Assembly (NCBI GenBank): GCA_025360875.1
Contig: JANYBI010000165.1
Location: forward strand, 1 to 6,759
Direction: 5' to 3'
From: Lentisphaerota bacterium
GTDB taxonomy: Bacteria; Verrucomicrobiota; Lentisphaeria; Victivallales; GWF2-50-93
Length of the DNA: 6,759 nucleotides
Shown piece by piece: positions 1-6,633 of this stretch. Within the stretch, counting starts at the first letter, position 1; each line of letters starts with the position of its first letter. Under the pieces are notes generated by a model. It made no database searches. It had not been told where the DNA came from and saw nothing but the letters and a program-made list of their open reading frames with translations. Made by a program: the position numbers and the translations under genes.

Positions 1-111
1 GCTGTAAATATAAGGAAGAGCGAGGAGATGGAATGGCTGATTGAAGACAGGAATCAATTCATTCTAAAAAGAGTAAAGACCGCTAAGTCATTCTCATCCA
101 AAAGGAAATAG
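1..111 (+). CDS. 3' end of an unidentified gene (partial)
   Basis: Frame 1 is open from the window edge to a TAG stop at 109-111, giving 36 C-terminal residues, while the other two forward frames hit stops within the first 45 bases. The peptide is rich in charged residues, includes EEMEWLIEDRNQF, and ends in a basic tail (SFSSKRK). That composition looks like a genuine hydrophilic C-terminus, but 36 codons without a stop can arise by chance. No family is recognisable. The hairpin repeats begin about 20 nt after the stop, and REP-like elements often flank their own tyrosine transposase (RAYT) genes. That reading is speculation here, because no catalytic motif lies inside the window. Confidence 0.3.
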   Translation, partial: AVNIRKSEEMEWLIEDRNQFILKRVKTAKSFSSKRK

Positions 112-130
112 GAATTAACTTGACGCGTAT

Positions 131-218
131 GCCCTGCGGGGGCTTGATGTCTTTAATTAACCCGTAATTTCCCAAGGCTCACGCCTTTGGGCTACATTAT
201 TCCACCTCCTGCGGAGGC
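131..218 (+). repeat. three-hairpin REP-like module, copy 1
   Basis: Three short hairpins lie in a row. The first is GCCC/GGGC (131-134 with 140-143). The second is CCCAAGGC/GCCTTTGGG (171-178 with 183-191), with one bulged T and a 4-nt loop. The third is CCTCC/GGAGG (205-209 with 213-217), with a TGC loop. The spacers between hairpins are 27 and 13 nt. The same order, spacing and key words (GCCCTGYGGGGGCT, GGGCTACA) recur in reverse complement at 254-339. This marks a repeated unit rather than isolated structures. None of the stems is followed by a T-run, so a terminator role is not supported. Confidence 0.7.
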
Positions 219-253
219 TATTATACAATGCAACGAGCCGTCTTCATTATTAA

Positions 254-339
254 GCCCTCGCAGAGGGCGACATGTTGTAGCCCCATGCGTAAGCGTGGGG
301 ATGATAAATAAAAAATATGATTTTCAGCCCCCACAGGGC
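254..339 (-). repeat. three-hairpin REP-like module, copy 2 (inverted)
   Basis: On the plus strand the hairpins are GCCCTC/GAGGGC (254-259 with 263-268, loop GCA), CCCCATGC/GCGTGGGG (281-288 with 293-300, one T-G wobble, loop GTAA) and GCCC/GGGC (327-330 with 336-339). Read on the minus strand, this copy starts with 14 nt that differ from 131-144 at one position. It keeps GGGCTACA (276-283 on the plus strand), and its hairpin spacers (26 and 12 nt) are each one nt shorter than in copy 1. Stem sequences differ between the copies while pairing is kept, as expected if the folded structure is what is conserved. The two inverted copies together resemble a BIME-type arrangement. Confidence 0.7.
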
Positions 340-485
340 GGCGGCATAAGAACAGCCCGCTCTTAATGCTTTCAGGAAATCGCAGTCTGATTATCCGCCG
401 GATCTATATTAAGCGCTTATCAGGCACCGGCCAGCATTAAAGGGCCGATCCCGGAAATTTTACGCAAATATGTTTTCTACGGACC
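340..485. other. noncoding spacer between the repeats and the promoter
   Basis: No reading frame with coding character and no RNA gene was recognised in this 146-nt stretch. It holds a 10-bp palindrome at 410-419, described separately. It also holds an 8-bp inverted repeat (TTAATGCT at 363-370 with AGCATTAA at 433-440) around that palindrome, and a weak 5-bp stem CGGCC/GGCCG (428-432 with 443-447) with a 10-nt loop. With the repeats and the promoter, this accounts for the whole 450-nt gap ahead of the regulator gene. Confidence 0.5.
410..419. promoter_or_regulatory. CpG-centred palindrome TAAGCGCTTA, possible operator
   Basis: TAAGCGCTTA is a perfect 10-bp palindrome centred on CG. Operators of LacI-family repressors commonly have this form, with AAGCGCTT-like cores. 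It lies about 67 bp upstream of the -35 box, where an activator or a looping repressor could act. The regulator encoded in this window carries a GntR-type rather than a LacI-type DNA-binding domain, so if this is an operator it may serve another protein. A palindrome this short can occur by chance. Confidence 0.25.
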
Positions 486-513
486 TTGACTCGGTTTAAG
501 GTGCTATTATAAT
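486..513 (+). promoter_or_regulatory. sigma70-type promoter of the operon
   Basis: A -35 box TTGACT (486-491) and a perfect -10 box TATAAT (508-513) are separated by 16 nt. The region is AT-rich and points at the regulator gene. The predicted transcription start is about 519-521, leaving a leader of roughly 40 nt before the ATG at 562. No comparable promoter was seen before the two downstream genes, which supports a single transcript. Confidence 0.65.
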
Positions 514-529
514 ATATATGTTTATATAT
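514..529. promoter_or_regulatory. AT-rich inverted repeat over the transcription start
   Basis: ATATAT (514-519), GTTT (520-523) and ATATAT (524-529) form a perfect 6-bp inverted repeat with a 4-nt spacer. It sits directly after the -10 box and covers the predicted start of transcription. A repressor bound here would block initiation, so it is a reasonable candidate autoregulatory operator for the GntR-domain regulator. The low complexity of the sequence means it could instead simply be easily melted promoter DNA. Confidence 0.25.
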
Positions 530-561
530 CATTTATTCGTCGTGGAAAGCATTCGCGCAAC

Positions 562-1743
562 ATGGAATCCGGAGCCGCGCAGGACGGAAAAAAATACGGG
601 AGCATGCCTCAGATGATTCAGCGTTCAAGCCCAGTGCCGCTATACAGCCAGATCGCACAGGTGATTGAGAAGGAGATCATGGACAACATGCACTCCCCAA
701 AAATCCCTTTCTATTCCGACAGGCAGCTCCTGGAGAAATACAATGTCAGCCTCCTCACCGCGCGCCAGGCGATATCCGAGCTGGTCAGGAAAAAACTCGT
801 GAGGCGGCAGCAGGGAAGAGGCACGTTCATAACCGGCAGGGCGAGGAGACTCATCAAGGCCCGGACCAAGATCAGGGGCGACATACTTTTTACCGGATGG
901 ACCTTGCGCGACCTCTCCCAGGTGGAGTCGATGTTCTTCCATGACATCTTCATGGGCATCCAGGAGGAGGCTGAAAAGCAGGGGATGCGCATACTCTTCG
1001 ACAACATGGGCGGACCTTCAAAACTCGGACTCAAGGAGGAGATAGAGTCGGGAAAGCTTTTCGGAGCCATCGCGCTGATCGGAACAAGGAGCGAAGGGAA
1101 CGCCCTGTCTCTTTCATCCCTCGGGCTCAACACGGTGACCATAGGTTTTACAGTGCCGGGCCTCATGGCGATCCTTTCCGACAGCTACACTGGCGGCTGT
1201 CTCGCCGTCGAACATCTGCTTTCACAGGGATGCCGCAATCTGGTCCACCTGCACAGCGGTGAGACTGCGCCGCATTGGACGAATGTGAAGAAAGCCTACC
1301 TGGATTCTCTTGAGAAGGCCGGACTTTCGGAAAAGGAAAATCCCGTCTTCGAAAATCCCTTGACAGACGGCGGAACAATCGAGGCCGGTTACAGTCTGAC
1401 CAAAAAAATCTGGCATAAGCGAAACATGTTCGACGGGATTTTCGCTGGGAATGACATGATGGCGATCGGAGCTCTGAAGTTTTTCGCTGAGGCGCATGTG
1501 GATGTACCTGGAAAAGTGAAGGTCATCGGATTTGACGACATCGAGGCGGGAAAATTTACCGTACCACCTCTCTCGACTGTTTCCATCGACAGGGCGGATC
1601 TCGGGAGAAAGGCGGTCCAGCTGCTCTGCAAGCCGCATCATTCTGACGGCAAGAATCCTTTTGTCGTCAAGGTCGATGTGAAGATTGAGCCCAGGGCTTC
1701 GACTTCCGGCGCCGCCGATGCGAGCCATGTCAAAGGCAAATGA
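562..1743 (+). CDS. GntR-type HTH / LacI-type sensor transcriptional regulator (AraR-like architecture)
   Basis: A cytoplasmic DNA-binding regulator that probably answers to a sugar and controls the two genes behind it. Residues 24-90 match a GntR winged helix: the opening PVPLYSQIAQVI, the SDRQLLEKYNVS stretch where the family usually has PSER.La..., TARQAISEL for the recognition helix, and the wing QQGRGTFI at 83-90. Residues about 100-375 match a LacI/periplasmic-binding sensor: FAGNDMMAIGAL near 294-305, then VPGKVKVIGFDDIE (315-328) and the PPLSTV stretch typical of that family. B. subtilis AraR has the same fusion. At 393 aa the length is normal. The start at 562 has only a weak GGAAA upstream at 13 nt; ATG at 604 or 613 would still keep the whole HTH domain. 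The gene lies 39 nt upstream of the GH2-like gene. The inducer cannot be read from the sequence. Confidence 0.92.
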   Translation: MESGAAQDGKKYGSMPQMIQRSSPVPLYSQIAQVIEKEIMDNMHSPKIPFYSDRQLLEKYNVSLLTARQAISELVRKKLVRRQQGRGTFITGRARRLIKARTKIRGDILFTGWTLRDLSQVESMFFHDIFMGIQEEAEKQGMRILFDNMGGPSKLGLKEEIESGKLFGAIALIGTRSEGNALSLSSLGLNTVTIGFTVPGLMAILSDSYTGGCLAVEHLLSQGCRNLVHLHSGETAPHWTNVKKAYLDSLEKAGLSEKENPVFENPLTDGGTIEAGYSLTKKIWHKRNMFDGIFAGNDMMAIGALKFFAEAHVDVPGKVKVIGFDDIEAGKFTVPPLSTVSIDRADLGRKAVQLLCKPHHSDGKNPFVVKVDVKIEPRASTSGAADASHVKGK

Positions 1744-1782
1744 TAATCCGTCTTAAAAAAGCGCAACATGTAAAGAGAAATA

Positions 1783-4227
1783 ATGAAAAAATATTTAATT
1801 AAAGGAAAGGAGTCCTTGATTGTGCAGAAACTAACAGTCCAATCCATACTCAGACCGATCGCTACTTTTACTCTTGTCACAGCTGCGGCCATCTCTACCG
1901 GAGCCACAGGCATCCGTGAGATAAGCCTGGACAAAAGCTACATGTCCTCTGGCGAGAAGGCCAACGCGAAAATTATTTTCGATGACGCGGTATCGGCGCC
2001 TGCTGACGCTACGCTGCGTGTAACTCTGCTGGGCGATGCCGAAGTGACGGCCGATGCTAAAACGCCAGCTGGCGCAATTTCGCACCAGCTTGTGGAATCA
2101 GCGCTTGGCGCCGCAGTCAAGAACGGCGAGGCCAAAGCCGAGATCAGCCTGCCGGGCGTCCTGGTAGGACGTGCACTGGTCAAGGCCGAAATTCTCGTCG
2201 ACGGAGGCAAACAGATCCTGGCCATGGCGCAAAGCCCGTCTCTGGAGATCGGTGTGCGCAAACACATCGACCTCGCCGGAGCCTGGACTCCCACCGATGC
2301 GAAACTGCTCGAGGGCGATGTGCCCTGGCAGGAGAAAGGATGGAAGATGCCTCCGCTGCCTGCCAGCGTCCAGTTGCCCGGAGTACTGCCGTTCGGACAG
2401 AACTTCCGCGGCTGGATGACACTCAAACGGGAGATTTCATGGAGCAAGGAAGGAGATCTGCTCCCTCGCACCTTCATGATCTGGGGCGCCTCGGACAGTG
2501 CGCTCGTCAAAGTCAACGGCGTAGAGATCGGCGAGACGCAGCCGCATACGGAAACGGCGTTCCTCACGCACTGGGTCGAGTATCATTCCCCGCCGCAATA
2601 CAAGGGCGATGCCAACGAACTCAAGCGCATGCTTCTTCTGACCTCAGGTACCGATCAGCCCGTGCTTCTGAACCTGCCAAAGCCGCTGCCAGCCGAAGGC
2701 AAGGCAGAGATCGAAATGACTATCCGCGCCACAAGCGGAGGAGTCATGACCAAGCCCATTCCCCCGTTCGGCATACTTAGATCAATGCATATGGAGTTAA
2801 CCCCGCCTGCGGCTTTCAAATCCGTCACTTTCGACACCCAGAAACCCGGGGATGCTCGTCGTTTCATCTTCAAGCTCACCATGTCCAATGACAGCGGTAA
2901 GGAGTTCAAGGGCAAGATCCGCACAGTCTATGGCCGCTATGACGGCGAAATGCCTTACACCGGCGCCTGCTATCCGTATGCTGAAGCTTTACAGGACGTA
3001 ACACTTCCGGCCGGCGAATCGACCGTCGAAGTGATGCGCGACGAACTCCCGCGCTTCGACACCTGCCGCGCCAACTTCATGCTAGTCGCCGATGGACGAG
3101 CAATAGACATCGCCCAGCAGGATTTCCATACTGTCACAGTGGAAATCCGCGACCGCCGCGACCTCTACCTCAACAACGAGCGGTTCATCCTAAAAGGACA
3201 GGGCAGCTATGCACGCGACCTCAATGGCCGTATGCAGCTCAAGCTCAAGGGCGGAAACGCCTTCCGCGGCCATGAGATTACCAGTTCGCCACTGGTTCCC
3301 GGCCTGCAGAGCGAAGCGGCATACATAGACGGCCGCCTCAAGGACGGACTGCTGACCAGCGCAGGTTCGGCTCTGCTCGCCTCCTGCGAGAAATGCACGT
3401 TCTGGAATCCGAAGGACACTTCCAATATCCACAAGTCCGTCAAAACCATAATGCGCAACATCGCCAAGTGTCCCGGCATCATCGACTGGGAAGCCACCAA
3501 CGAGCTTCACGGCGAGCCGCCGGAGGCCCGCGTTGAAATCCAAAAGGCCTTCCATGCCTACGACCCCTACCACCGCCCCGTGCTCTGCACCAAGAGCACT
3601 GGCGAATGGGAAGCCGAAGCTCACGAGGGCAAGGTTGACGGTGTCGACATCGTCGGCTGCCAGTACCTGCTGAATAAGGAAGGACTCGACTCCGTCTGCG
3701 CCGCCATAACCGAGCAGCCTATCATGAGTACTGAGGTCAATTTCAACGATCCCAATTTATTCAATGATAACAGAATGTATGAGACATGGATGGAGAAGGG
3801 TGTTTGCGGCTCTCTGCTGTTCGACTATTCCGGCAACGGCCTCGACCAGCCCGTACCGCTGATGGCGCCCAAGGACGACAACAAGGAAGTTCCTGACTAC
3901 GTGATCAGGGAATCCATGCGCAACCTATACCAGGACCTGTTTGCGACTGCCGAAGAGCAGGCCGACGGCCAGGTGCTTGTAACGCTAGCAAACCGCATGC
4001 CTTACACCCTCAACGGCGTAAGTTTCACTGTGAAAGACCAGGGACGTTTCAATGTACCGGATCTGAAGCCCGGTGCCGCCGTCAAGCTGATACTGCCGAA
4101 AGCGATCTGTCCGCCGCCGCGTGAGCGCATGGTGATCCAGGCCCAGTACCAGACACACAAGGGCCTGCCTCATGTAGCAATGCTGGTTCCAACTGTCAAA
4201 CCCGCGCCACAACCAGCCGCGAAATGA
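1783..4227 (+). CDS. secreted glycoside hydrolase family 2-like protein
   Basis: A likely exported enzyme that hydrolyses a beta-linked glycan; the substrate is unknown. Numbering is from ATG 1783. Residues about 15-43 form a signal peptide with the hydrophobic core ATFTLVTAAA. Residues 44-157 look like an Ig-like beta domain. Residues about 160-330 resemble the GH2 jelly-roll sugar-binding domain (HIDLAGAW at 161-168, RGWMTLKREI, and a VNGVEIG-type strand near 244-250). A second beta-sandwich follows to about 455. The barrel begins at RDLYLNNERFILKGQG (458-473), with GGNAFRGHE at 490-498. WEATNE places the probable acid/base at E574, and PIMSTEVN places the nucleophile at E651. The 77-residue spacing is close to the 76 of E. 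coli LacZ (E461/E537). A C-terminal beta domain ends in a Pro/Ala-rich tail. The barrel looks compact before the first Glu. GTG 1822 is an alternative start. The next gene begins 15-45 nt downstream. Confidence 0.85.
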   Translation: MKKYLIKGKESLIVQKLTVQSILRPIATFTLVTAAAISTGATGIREISLDKSYMSSGEKANAKIIFDDAVSAPADATLRVTLLGDAEVTADAKTPAGAISHQLVESALGAAVKNGEAKAEISLPGVLVGRALVKAEILVDGGKQILAMAQSPSLEIGVRKHIDLAGAWTPTDAKLLEGDVPWQEKGWKMPPLPASVQLPGVLPFGQNFRGWMTLKREISWSKEGDLLPRTFMIWGASDSALVKVNGVEIGETQPHTETAFLTHWVEYHSPPQYKGDANELKRMLLLTSGTDQPVLLNLPKPLPAEGKAEIEMTIRATSGGVMTKPIPPFGILRSMHMELTPPAAFKSVTFDTQKPGDARRFIFKLTMSNDSGKEFKGKIRTVYGRYDGEMPYTGACYPYAEALQDVTLPAGESTVEVMRDELPRFDTCRANFMLVADGRAIDIAQQDFHTVTVEIRDRRDLYLNNERFILKGQGSYARDLNGRMQLKLKGGNAFRGHEITSSPLVPGLQSEAAYIDGRLKDGLLTSAGSALLASCEKCTFWNPKDTSNIHKSVKTIMRNIAKCPGIIDWEATNELHGEPPEARVEIQKAFHAYDPYHRPVLCTKSTGEWEAEAHEGKVDGVDIVGCQYLLNKEGLDSVCAAITEQPIMSTEVNFNDPNLFNDNRMYETWMEKGVCGSLLFDYSGNGLDQPVPLMAPKDDNKEVPDYVIRESMRNLYQDLFATAEEQADGQVLVTLANRMPYTLNGVSFTVKDQGRFNVPDLKPGAAVKLILPKAICPPPRERMVIQAQYQTHKGLPHVAMLVPTVKPAPQPAAK
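1804..1812 (+). promoter_or_regulatory. strong Shine-Dalgarno inside the annotated 5' end of the GH2-like gene
   Basis: GGAAAGGAG (1804-1812) is the best ribosome-binding sequence in the window and lies 9 nt before an in-frame GTG at 1822. By contrast, the ATG at 1783 is preceded only by a weak AAAGAG (1772-1777). Starting at GTG 1822 also gives a more usual signal peptide, with a short basic n-region instead of a 24-residue one. The true start may therefore be 1822. Confidence 0.5.
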
Positions 4228-4260
4228 ACGGAAATACAAAATATGCACAACAACAATAAT

Positions 4261-4264
4261 AGGA
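4261..4264 (+). promoter_or_regulatory. Shine-Dalgarno AGGA supporting the start at 4273
   Basis: AGGA lies 8 nt before the ATG at 4273. An in-frame ATG at 4243 would add ten residues dominated by Asn and His (MHNNNNRNHN) ahead of a textbook signal peptide. It has only CGGAAA (4229-4234) upstream. The start at 4273 is preferred because the peptide then begins MNKLKS and runs straight into the hydrophobic core. Confidence 0.5.
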
Positions 4265-4272
4265 ATCATAAT

Positions 4273-6633
4273 ATGAATAAACTGAAATCATTGGTTATGG
4301 CCGGCCTGGGTGCCGTCCTGTTTTTTGGCAGCATAGTACCGGCTCAGGCCCAGTGCAAAGTCTCCACCTCCATCCGCAAATTCGAGGGCGCGGAGCGTAC
4401 AATCATCACCATGGAAAACGACCGCATTGCATTGGAGATCGCTCCGGATCTGGAAGGGCGCGTCATCAGCTACCGGGACAAATCCCGCCAGGACTCGCCG
4501 TTCGAGTGTCTCGACGACTGCCCGTACCACTATGGCTGCCGCTGGGAAGGCAAGCCTTTCACCTACAAAATAGTTGAGAAGGGGCCGGACAAAGCGGTAG
4601 TAACGGTTTCAGGCAGCGGCAAGATTGCGGTGGCCATGATGCGCTACGTCACAGGCAACGACGTGGCGAGTCCGGTTGAACTGAAAGTCGATCGCACCAT
4701 GACCATCGAGTCCGGCTCCACGCGCCTCCAGGTGGCAGTAACCTTCACCAACATCGGCGAAGGAATAGCTCCGAAGTTCCGCAATATGGTGCATGCCGTG
4801 TATGGAAATATTCCACCGATGAAGGACGGACGCGCCTTCTGGTTCCTGCCCACATCCAACTGCGTGGAATTCCTGGATCCCGCCCGAGGCAATGCCGAGA
4901 TGTGGACAGTCTCAAGCGGCGCACCGGTAGACCATCCGTTCAGCCGTTTCACACCCGGACTCAAGGCCGACAAGCCGCGCTATGAAGCTGGCGGCTGGGG
5001 AGCCGTGCTGACCTCCTGCGGGCCGGCCTATATCTTCTATGATGCTGCAAAGTATGATTACATGCAATACTGGTTCGGCGGCGATGCCGAATGGCATTTC
5101 ACCTTCGAGCCGCACAGCAAGGCCGTCGACCTCAAGCCGGGCGATTCCACGACCAACATATTTACCCTCGCCTATGATAGCAAGGACGTGCCGTTCAACA
5201 CCGGCACCGTCGCCTATGAACGGCCACAAATGCCCGAGATGATGGCGCCCGGCGATGATATCCAGTTCAAGGCCCGCGCCACGACTGCCCAGGCCAAGGA
5301 TGAAACCGTCAAAGTCACCTTCAACGTCGCTGGCCCCAAAGGCGAAAGCATCCTCAGCAAATCAGCCGAAGGCATGGTCAAACCGTTTGTCTTCACCGAA
5401 CTTGTCGCCGAGGGCAAGCTGGCGAATGACGCCGTGGTCGGGTTCTATACCTGGGAGATAATCTCTGCGGACGCTAAAAAACTCTCATCCGGCAAGTTCG
5501 AGGTGGTGACGGTGAAGGAACTGGCGAAACGGAAAATGGAACAGGCCACAGCTGATCTGAAAAAACAACTTGACGAAATCCGCCAGAAGCTGGGTAGCAA
5601 GGAAAAAGAGTTCCTGCAGGTGACCGATCTCTGGCGTAACGATGCGAACATGTCGCTGGGCCTACAGGACCTCACCGTATGGCCGCCCCACCTGCCAATG
5701 GCGCCAGTTTCCATGAGCGTCAAGGAAAATGCCATCCCTGTAATGGGCCTGTGGAAAGCCAATGAACTGCCGCGCATCAAGACCCTGGGCCGTGTCGCAG
5801 CTATGCCATTGCCCGCCAACACGGAGACAATGCTGGCCAATCTGAAGGACGACCGTTCCCTGGTGCGTGACATAGCCGTGACCCCGGATGGCAAAGGACT
5901 TGTGGCGCTGATATGCGACCAGGCGAAAAACCGCACCGAGATAGTGTGCCTGAACGAGACCGGCATTGGAAAGCGTTTCGGAAAGTTCTCCGACAAACCC
6001 GGCGAGAACGATGACGCCATCGGTAACAACTGCCGCGGGCTTGTAGTCGACTTGGACGGCAACATCTGGGTGAGCACCAACGCCTGGGGACAGACCAGCG
6101 TCTTCAAGCGCGGCGACGACGGCGCTCCCTATGAAGCCACCGAGATCGGTGCCAAGGGTGCGGTTAAAAAGTTCTCGCCGGATGGAAAAATTCTGGGTAC
6201 GGTCAGCATGCTGATCGCCCCTCTCGATCTGCTGCCTGCGCTGGCTAACGGCAAGCCGGTTATTATCGCAGGCTACCGGCACATGTCCTCGTATCACGGC
6301 GCCCAGGTCCGTGAAGGGGCGATGGTCATCAGTGCGGACACTGTCAAGCGCGCCGGCGAGCTGAAACTTCCGGGAGGTTCCATTTCCATTGATGACACCG
6401 GGCGCGTCTGGGTTGCGGATGTCGCGGGACATGTCGCCTGCTACACCCTTTCCGGCAAGCTTGTTTTCGATGTGAAAGACACGCCTGCTGCTGCGGTCAT
6501 CGACGCGGTACTTCCTGTTACATCTCCGTTGCCGATGGTCCTGCGTGCCGGGTCTCAGGGCTCGGTATGGGCTCTGGCGGTCATGCACCGCAAATTGCTG
6601 AAGGTACTGTTCAAGGTCAGCGAGGCAAATTAG
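4273..6633 (+). CDS. secreted protein: mutarotase-like domain, coiled coil and C-terminal beta-propeller
   Basis: An exported protein of unknown activity, probably involved in carbohydrate handling. Numbering is from ATG 4273 (786 aa). Residues 1-26 are a classical signal peptide ending PAQA, cleaved before Q27. C28 does not fit a lipobox, since position -1 is Gln. Residues about 45-315 resemble the galactose-mutarotase/aldose-epimerase fold: NDRIALEIAPDLEGRV (49-64), the VDRTMTIESGSTRLQVAVTF strands, and EWHFTFEPH (273-281) before an LKPGDS turn. A beta-sandwich spans about 318-412, followed by a charged helical, possibly coiled-coil segment (413-455, KMEQATADLKKQLDEIRQKL). From about 490 to the end, repeats of the type D-x-x-G-x-hydrophobic-W (DLDGNIWVST near W599, DDTGRVWVAD near W713, GSQGSVWALA near W766) and VTPDGKG suggest an NHL/SMP30-like propeller. 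No assured catalytic residues can be named. It follows the GH2-like gene closely and is probably co-transcribed with it. Confidence 0.8.
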   Translation: MNKLKSLVMAGLGAVLFFGSIVPAQAQCKVSTSIRKFEGAERTIITMENDRIALEIAPDLEGRVISYRDKSRQDSPFECLDDCPYHYGCRWEGKPFTYKIVEKGPDKAVVTVSGSGKIAVAMMRYVTGNDVASPVELKVDRTMTIESGSTRLQVAVTFTNIGEGIAPKFRNMVHAVYGNIPPMKDGRAFWFLPTSNCVEFLDPARGNAEMWTVSSGAPVDHPFSRFTPGLKADKPRYEAGGWGAVLTSCGPAYIFYDAAKYDYMQYWFGGDAEWHFTFEPHSKAVDLKPGDSTTNIFTLAYDSKDVPFNTGTVAYERPQMPEMMAPGDDIQFKARATTAQAKDETVKVTFNVAGPKGESILSKSAEGMVKPFVFTELVAEGKLANDAVVGFYTWEIISADAKKLSSGKFEVVTVKELAKRKMEQATADLKKQLDEIRQKLGSKEKEFLQVTDLWRNDANMSLGLQDLTVWPPHLPMAPVSMSVKENAIPVMGLWKANELPRIKTLGRVAAMPLPANTETMLANLKDDRSLVRDIAVTPDGKGLVALICDQAKNRTEIVCLNETGIGKRFGKFSDKPGENDDAIGNNCRGLVVDLDGNIWVSTNAWGQTSVFKRGDDGAPYEATEIGAKGAVKKFSPDGKILGTVSMLIAPLDLLPALANGKPVIIAGYRHMSSYHGAQVREGAMVISADTVKRAGELKLPGGSISIDDTGRVWVADVAGHVACYTLSGKLVFDVKDTPAAAVIDAVLPVTSPLPMVLRAGSQGSVWALAVMHRKLLKVLFKVSEAN

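Noticed and set aside
171..300. Hairpins in the left flank as Rho-independent terminators for the upstream gene
   Set aside because: None of the stems is followed by a T-rich tract, and their recurrence as an inverted module fits a repeat element better.
131..339. CRISPR array
   Set aside because: There are only two copies, in opposite orientation, with palindromic stems of varying sequence and no regular direct repeats or spacers.
428..447. CGGCC/GGCCG hairpin as a regulatory RNA structure
   Set aside because: It lies upstream of the predicted transcription start and has only a 5-bp stem with a 10-nt loop.
711..1728. Several antisense frames of 71-168 codons within the regulator gene
   Set aside because: They overlap a well-supported GntR/LacI-type gene completely, lack recognisable motifs and have no ribosome-binding site of note.
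1768..1773. ATGTAA start-stop element in the gap before the GH2-like gene
   Set aside because: Minimal start-stop units can regulate translation, but there is no ribosome site directly before it, and a 6-nt match is expected by chance.
1938..2567. Antisense frame of 209 codons within the GH2-like gene
   Set aside because: It is Ser/Pro/Arg-rich low-information sequence opposite a well-supported enzyme gene; a codon-bias shadow is the simpler explanation.
4273..4360. Lipoprotein signal at Cys28 of the propeller protein
   Set aside because: The residues before the Cys are AQAQ, and a lipobox needs Gly, Ala or Ser directly before Cys. Cleavage after PAQA by signal peptidase I fits better.
5662..6588. 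Long antisense frame opposite the 3' third of the propeller gene as a gene in its own right
   Set aside because: Its residues are Arg/Asp/Gln-rich without domain motifs, as expected of a shadow of the GC-rich gene on the other strand. Only its extension beyond 6633 looks protein-like.
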